Source: Ophthalmolycus amberensis (taxonomy: Eukaryota; Chordata; Actinopteri; Perciformes; Zoarcidae). From it: a DNA stretch of 64,000 bases. Made by a program: the position numbers and the translations under genes. Below the pieces are notes generated by a model, which saw nothing but the letters and a program-made list of their open reading frames with translations, searched no databases and was not told the origin of the DNA. The stretch's first letter is position 1, and each line of letters starts with the position of its first letter. Shown here in pieces: positions 61,355 to 64,000 of the stretch. The DNA is taken from NCBI GenBank assembly GCA_024529925.1, contig JAFEUB010000503.1, forward strand, positions 1 to 64,000. The letters are read 5' to 3'.

Positions 61355-64000
61355 CCGAAATAATGACATTGAGCAGCAGCCAAAGGCGGAAGAGCACGAA
61401 AACCATGTCGAGTCGACCAAAAAATAATGACATTGAGCAGCAGCCAAAGGCGGAAGAGCACGAAAACCATGTCGAGTTATCAAAAAAATAATGACATTGA
61501 GCAGCAGCCAAAGGCGGAAGACCACGAAAACGATGTCGAGTCGACCCGAAATAATGACATAGAGCAGCAGCACGAAGGTGGAAGAGCACGAAAACGATGT
61601 TGAGTCGACCCGAAATAATGACATTGAGCAGCAGCCAAAGGCGGAAGAGCACGAAAACGATGTCGAGTCGACCCGAAATAATGACATTGAGCAGCAGCCA
61701 AAGGCGGAAGAGCACGAAAACGATGTAGAGTCGACCCGAAATAATGACATTGAGCAGCAGCCAAAGGCGGAAGAGCACGAAAACGATGTCGAGTCGACCC
61801 GAAATAATGACATTAAGCAGCAGCCGAAGGCGGAAGAGCACGAAAACGATGTAGAGTCGACCCAAAATAATGACATTGAGCAGCAGCCGAAGGCGGAAGA
61901 GCACGAAAACGATGTAGAGTCGACCCAAAATAATGACATTGAGCAGCAGCCAAAGGCGGAAGAGCACGAAAACGATGTCGAGTCGACCAAAAAATAATGA
62001 CATTGAGCAGCAGCCAAAGGCGGAAGCGCACGAAAACGATGTCGAGTCGACCCGAAATAATGACATTGAGCAGCAGCACGAAGGCGGAAGAGCACGAAAA
62101 CGATGTCGAGTCGACCCGAAATAATGACATTGAGCAGCAGCCAAAGGCGGAAGAGCACGAAAACGATGTCGAGTCGACCCGAAATAATGACATTAAGCAG
62201 CAGCCAAAGGCGGAAGAGCACGAAAACGATGTAGAGTCGACCCAAAATAATGACATTGAGCAGCAGCCAAAGGCGGAAGAGCACGAAAACGATGTCGAGT
62301 CGACCAAAAAATAATGACATTGAGCAGCAGCCAAAGGCGGAAGAGCACGAAAACGATGTCGAGTCAACCCAAAATAATGACATTGAGCAGCAGCCAAAGG
62401 CGGAAGAGCACGAAAACCATGTCGAGTCGACCCAAAATAATGACATTGAGCAGCAGCCAAAGGCGGAAGAGCACGAAAACCATGTCGAGTCGATCCGAAA
62501 TAATGACATTGAGCAGCAGCCAAAGGCGGAAGAGCACGAAAACCATGTCGAGTCGACAAAAAAAGAATGACATTGATCAGCAGCCAAAGGCGGAAGCGCA
62601 CGAAAACGATGTCGAGTCGACCCGAAATAATGACATTGAGCAGCAGCACGAAGGCGGAAGAGCACGAAAACGATGTCGAGTCGACCCGAAATAATGACAT
62701 TGAGCAGCATCCAAAGGCGGACCCGAGTCGACCCGAAATAATGACATTGAGCAGCAGCCAAAGGCGGAAGAGCACGAAAACAATGTCGAGTCGACCCAAA
62801 ATAATGACATTGAGCAGCAGCCAAAGGCGGAAGAGCACGAAAACCATGTCGAGTCGACAAAAAAAGAATGACATTGATCAGCAGCCAAAGGCGGAAGCGC
62901 ACGAAAACGATGTCGAGTCGACCCGAAATAATGACATTGAGCAGCAGCACGAAGGCGGAAGAGCACGAAAACGATGTCGAGTCGACCCGAAATAATGACA
63001 TTGAGCAGCAGCCAAAGGCGGACCCGAGTCGACCCGAAATAATGACATTGAGCAGCAGCACGAAGGCGGAAGAGCACGAAAACGATGTCGAGTCGACCCG
63101 AAATAATGACATTGAGCAGCAGCCAAAGGCGGAAGAGCACGAAAACCATGTCGAGTCGACCCGAAATAATGACATTGAGCAGCAGCCAAAGGCGGAAGAG
63201 CACGAAAACCATGTCGAGTCGATCCGAAATAATGACATTGAGCAGCAGCCAAAGGCGGAAGAGCACGAAAACCATGTCGAGTCGACCAAAAAATAATGAC
63301 ATTGAGCAGCAGCCAAAGGCGGAAGAGCACGAAAACCATGTCGAGTTATCAAAAAAATAATGACATTGAGCAGCAGCCAAAGGCGGAAGACCACGAAAAC
63401 GATGTCGAGTCGACCCGAAATAATGACATAGAGCAGCAGCACGAAGGTGGAAGAGCACGAAAACGATGTTGAGTCGACCCGAAATAATGACATTGAGCAG
63501 CAGCCAAAGGCGGAAGAGCACGAAAACGATGTCGAGTCGACCCGAAATAATGACATTAAGCAGCAGCCAAAGGCGGAAGAGCACGAAAACGATGTAGAGT
63601 CGACCCAAAATAATGACATTGAGCAGCAGCCAAAGGCGGAAGAGCACGAAAACGATGTCGAGTCGACCAAAAAATAATGACATTGAGCAGCAGCCAAAGG
63701 CGGAAGAGCACGAAAACGATGTCGAGTCAACCCAAAATAATGACATTGAGCAGCAGCCAAAGGCGGAAGAGCACGAAAACGATGTAGAGTCGACCCAAAA
63801 TAATGACATTGAGCAGCAGCCAAAGGCGGAAGAGCACGAAAACGATGTCGAGTCGACCCGAAATAATGACATTGAGCAGCAGCCAAAGGCGGAAGAGCAC
63901 GAAAACCATGTCGAGTCGACCCAAAATAATGACATTGAGCAGCAGCCAAAGGCAGAAGAGCACGAAAACCATGTCGAGTCGACCCAAAATAATGACATTG
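61355..64000 (+). repeat. 2.65-kb duplication, right copy, cut by window end
   Basis: Partner of 55,811-58,456. The left edge is marked by ACCCG here against ATCCG in the other copy. Confidence 0.75.
62567..62867 (+). repeat. 301-bp cassette, copy 14
   Basis: Partner of copy 11, displaced by 5,544 bp. Sister at 62,868. Confidence 0.85.

Larger units (their letters stand above)
1..64000 (+). repeat. Head-to-tail tandem array of a 63-bp unit (satellite or giant minisatellite)
   Basis: Every part of the window is built from variants of one 63-bp unit; a consensus-like copy is at 620-682. Each unit opens with AATAATGACATTGAG, has a CAG run, then CCAAAGGCGGAAGAGCACG, then GAAAACCATG or GAAAACGATG, and closes with GTCGAGTCGACC. 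All units share one orientation; I saw no inverted copy. Unit lengths are mostly 63 bp, with recurrent 64, 66, 60, 58, 56, 48, 47 and 45 bp forms. The consensus contains a SalI site (GTCGAC) and four to six CpGs. No flanking single-copy DNA is present at either end, so total array length is unknown. The unit could be non-coding satellite DNA or the repeat region of a very large, decayed or mis-assembled protein gene. I do not recognise it from any known family. Confidence 0.98.
47641..64000 (+). repeat. Array zone 4: GACATTAAG and GATGTAGAG units in 0.9-2.6 kb blocks
   Basis: This distal zone is marked by GACATTAAGCAG (frame 1 DIKQQ instead of DIEQQ), first seen near 48,973 and last near 63,552. 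It also has many units with GATGTAGAG in place of GATGTCGAG. The two variants usually sit in neighbouring units. Runs of plain units are interspersed with 301-bp cassettes and with two EL-type stretches near 51,600-52,480. Blocks of 0.94 kb (three copies) and 2.65 kb (two copies) repeat across the zone, which continues beyond the window. Confidence 0.8.

Noticed and set aside
1..64000. CRISPR array
   Set aside because: The period is constant, but there are no unique spacers: the whole 63 bp repeats. There are no cas genes.
1..64000. Telomere or simple microsatellite
   Set aside because: No short telomeric motif; the only microrepeat is a three-copy AGC run inside each unit.
1..64000. Transposon-derived array
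   Set aside because: No terminal repeats, transposase, reverse transcriptase or poly-A tail; the A6/A7 runs are internal to unit junctions.
1..64000. Intron-exon structure of a repeat-protein gene
   Set aside because: No stretch outside the repeat and no plausible splice-site pair repeated with conserved phase; stops are produced by one-base indels, not by intervening sequence.
1..64000. Vector, rRNA spacer or organellar origin
   Set aside because: No recognisable rRNA, tRNA, origin or vector sequence anywhere in the window.

Overview
The whole 64,000-base window is one head-to-tail tandem array. I found no unique sequence, no RNA gene, no recognisable transposon and no gene I can support. 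The basic unit is 63 bp; a typical one is at 620-682 (A25, T7, G16, C15; 49% GC). There are roughly 1,000 units, all in the same orientation. The array runs off both ends of the window, so neither flank is visible. Its size and its layered repeat structure (unit, 301-bp cassette, kilobase blocks, 3.8-7.4 kb duplications) suggest a eukaryotic satellite or a giant minisatellite. I do not recognise the unit and cannot name the organism.

The plus strand is purine-rich and very poor in T. A canonical unit therefore has no stop codon in five of the six frames. Forward frame 1 reads as an acidic 21-residue peptide, NNDIEQQPKA then EEHENHVESTQ. Forward frame 2 reads as a basic Ser/Thr-rich peptide, MTLSSSQRRKS then TKTMSSRPKI. 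Forward frame 3 is closed by TAA/TGA in every unit. All three reverse frames are open, so minus-strand open frames as long as 2,821 codons are artefacts of composition. The forward frames are broken repeatedly by units of 64, 47, 58 or 56 bp and by A6/A7 homopolymer changes. The array as given cannot encode one long protein, although several blocks of about 0.2-0.9 kb keep frame 1 intact.

Layout: (1) 1-13,240 has mostly units ending ACCCAA, with eight blocks of a diverged 'EL' subfamily (DTELQPKVEGHESEV). (2) 13,241-24,120 is dominated by a five-unit 301-bp cassette marked by TGATCA. (3) 24,121-47,640 is a mosaic of large, nearly identical duplications: a 3,844-bp tandem duplication, a 7.4-kb copy displaced by 10,980 bp, and a block of about 4.7 kb present three times. 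(4) 47,641-64,000 carries its own variants (GACATTAAG and GATGTAGAG) and 0.9-2.6 kb duplications. Different subtypes dominate different zones, as expected from local unequal exchange or amplification. The A6/A7 differences between otherwise matching copies could be real slippage or homopolymer sequencing error; the sequence alone cannot decide.
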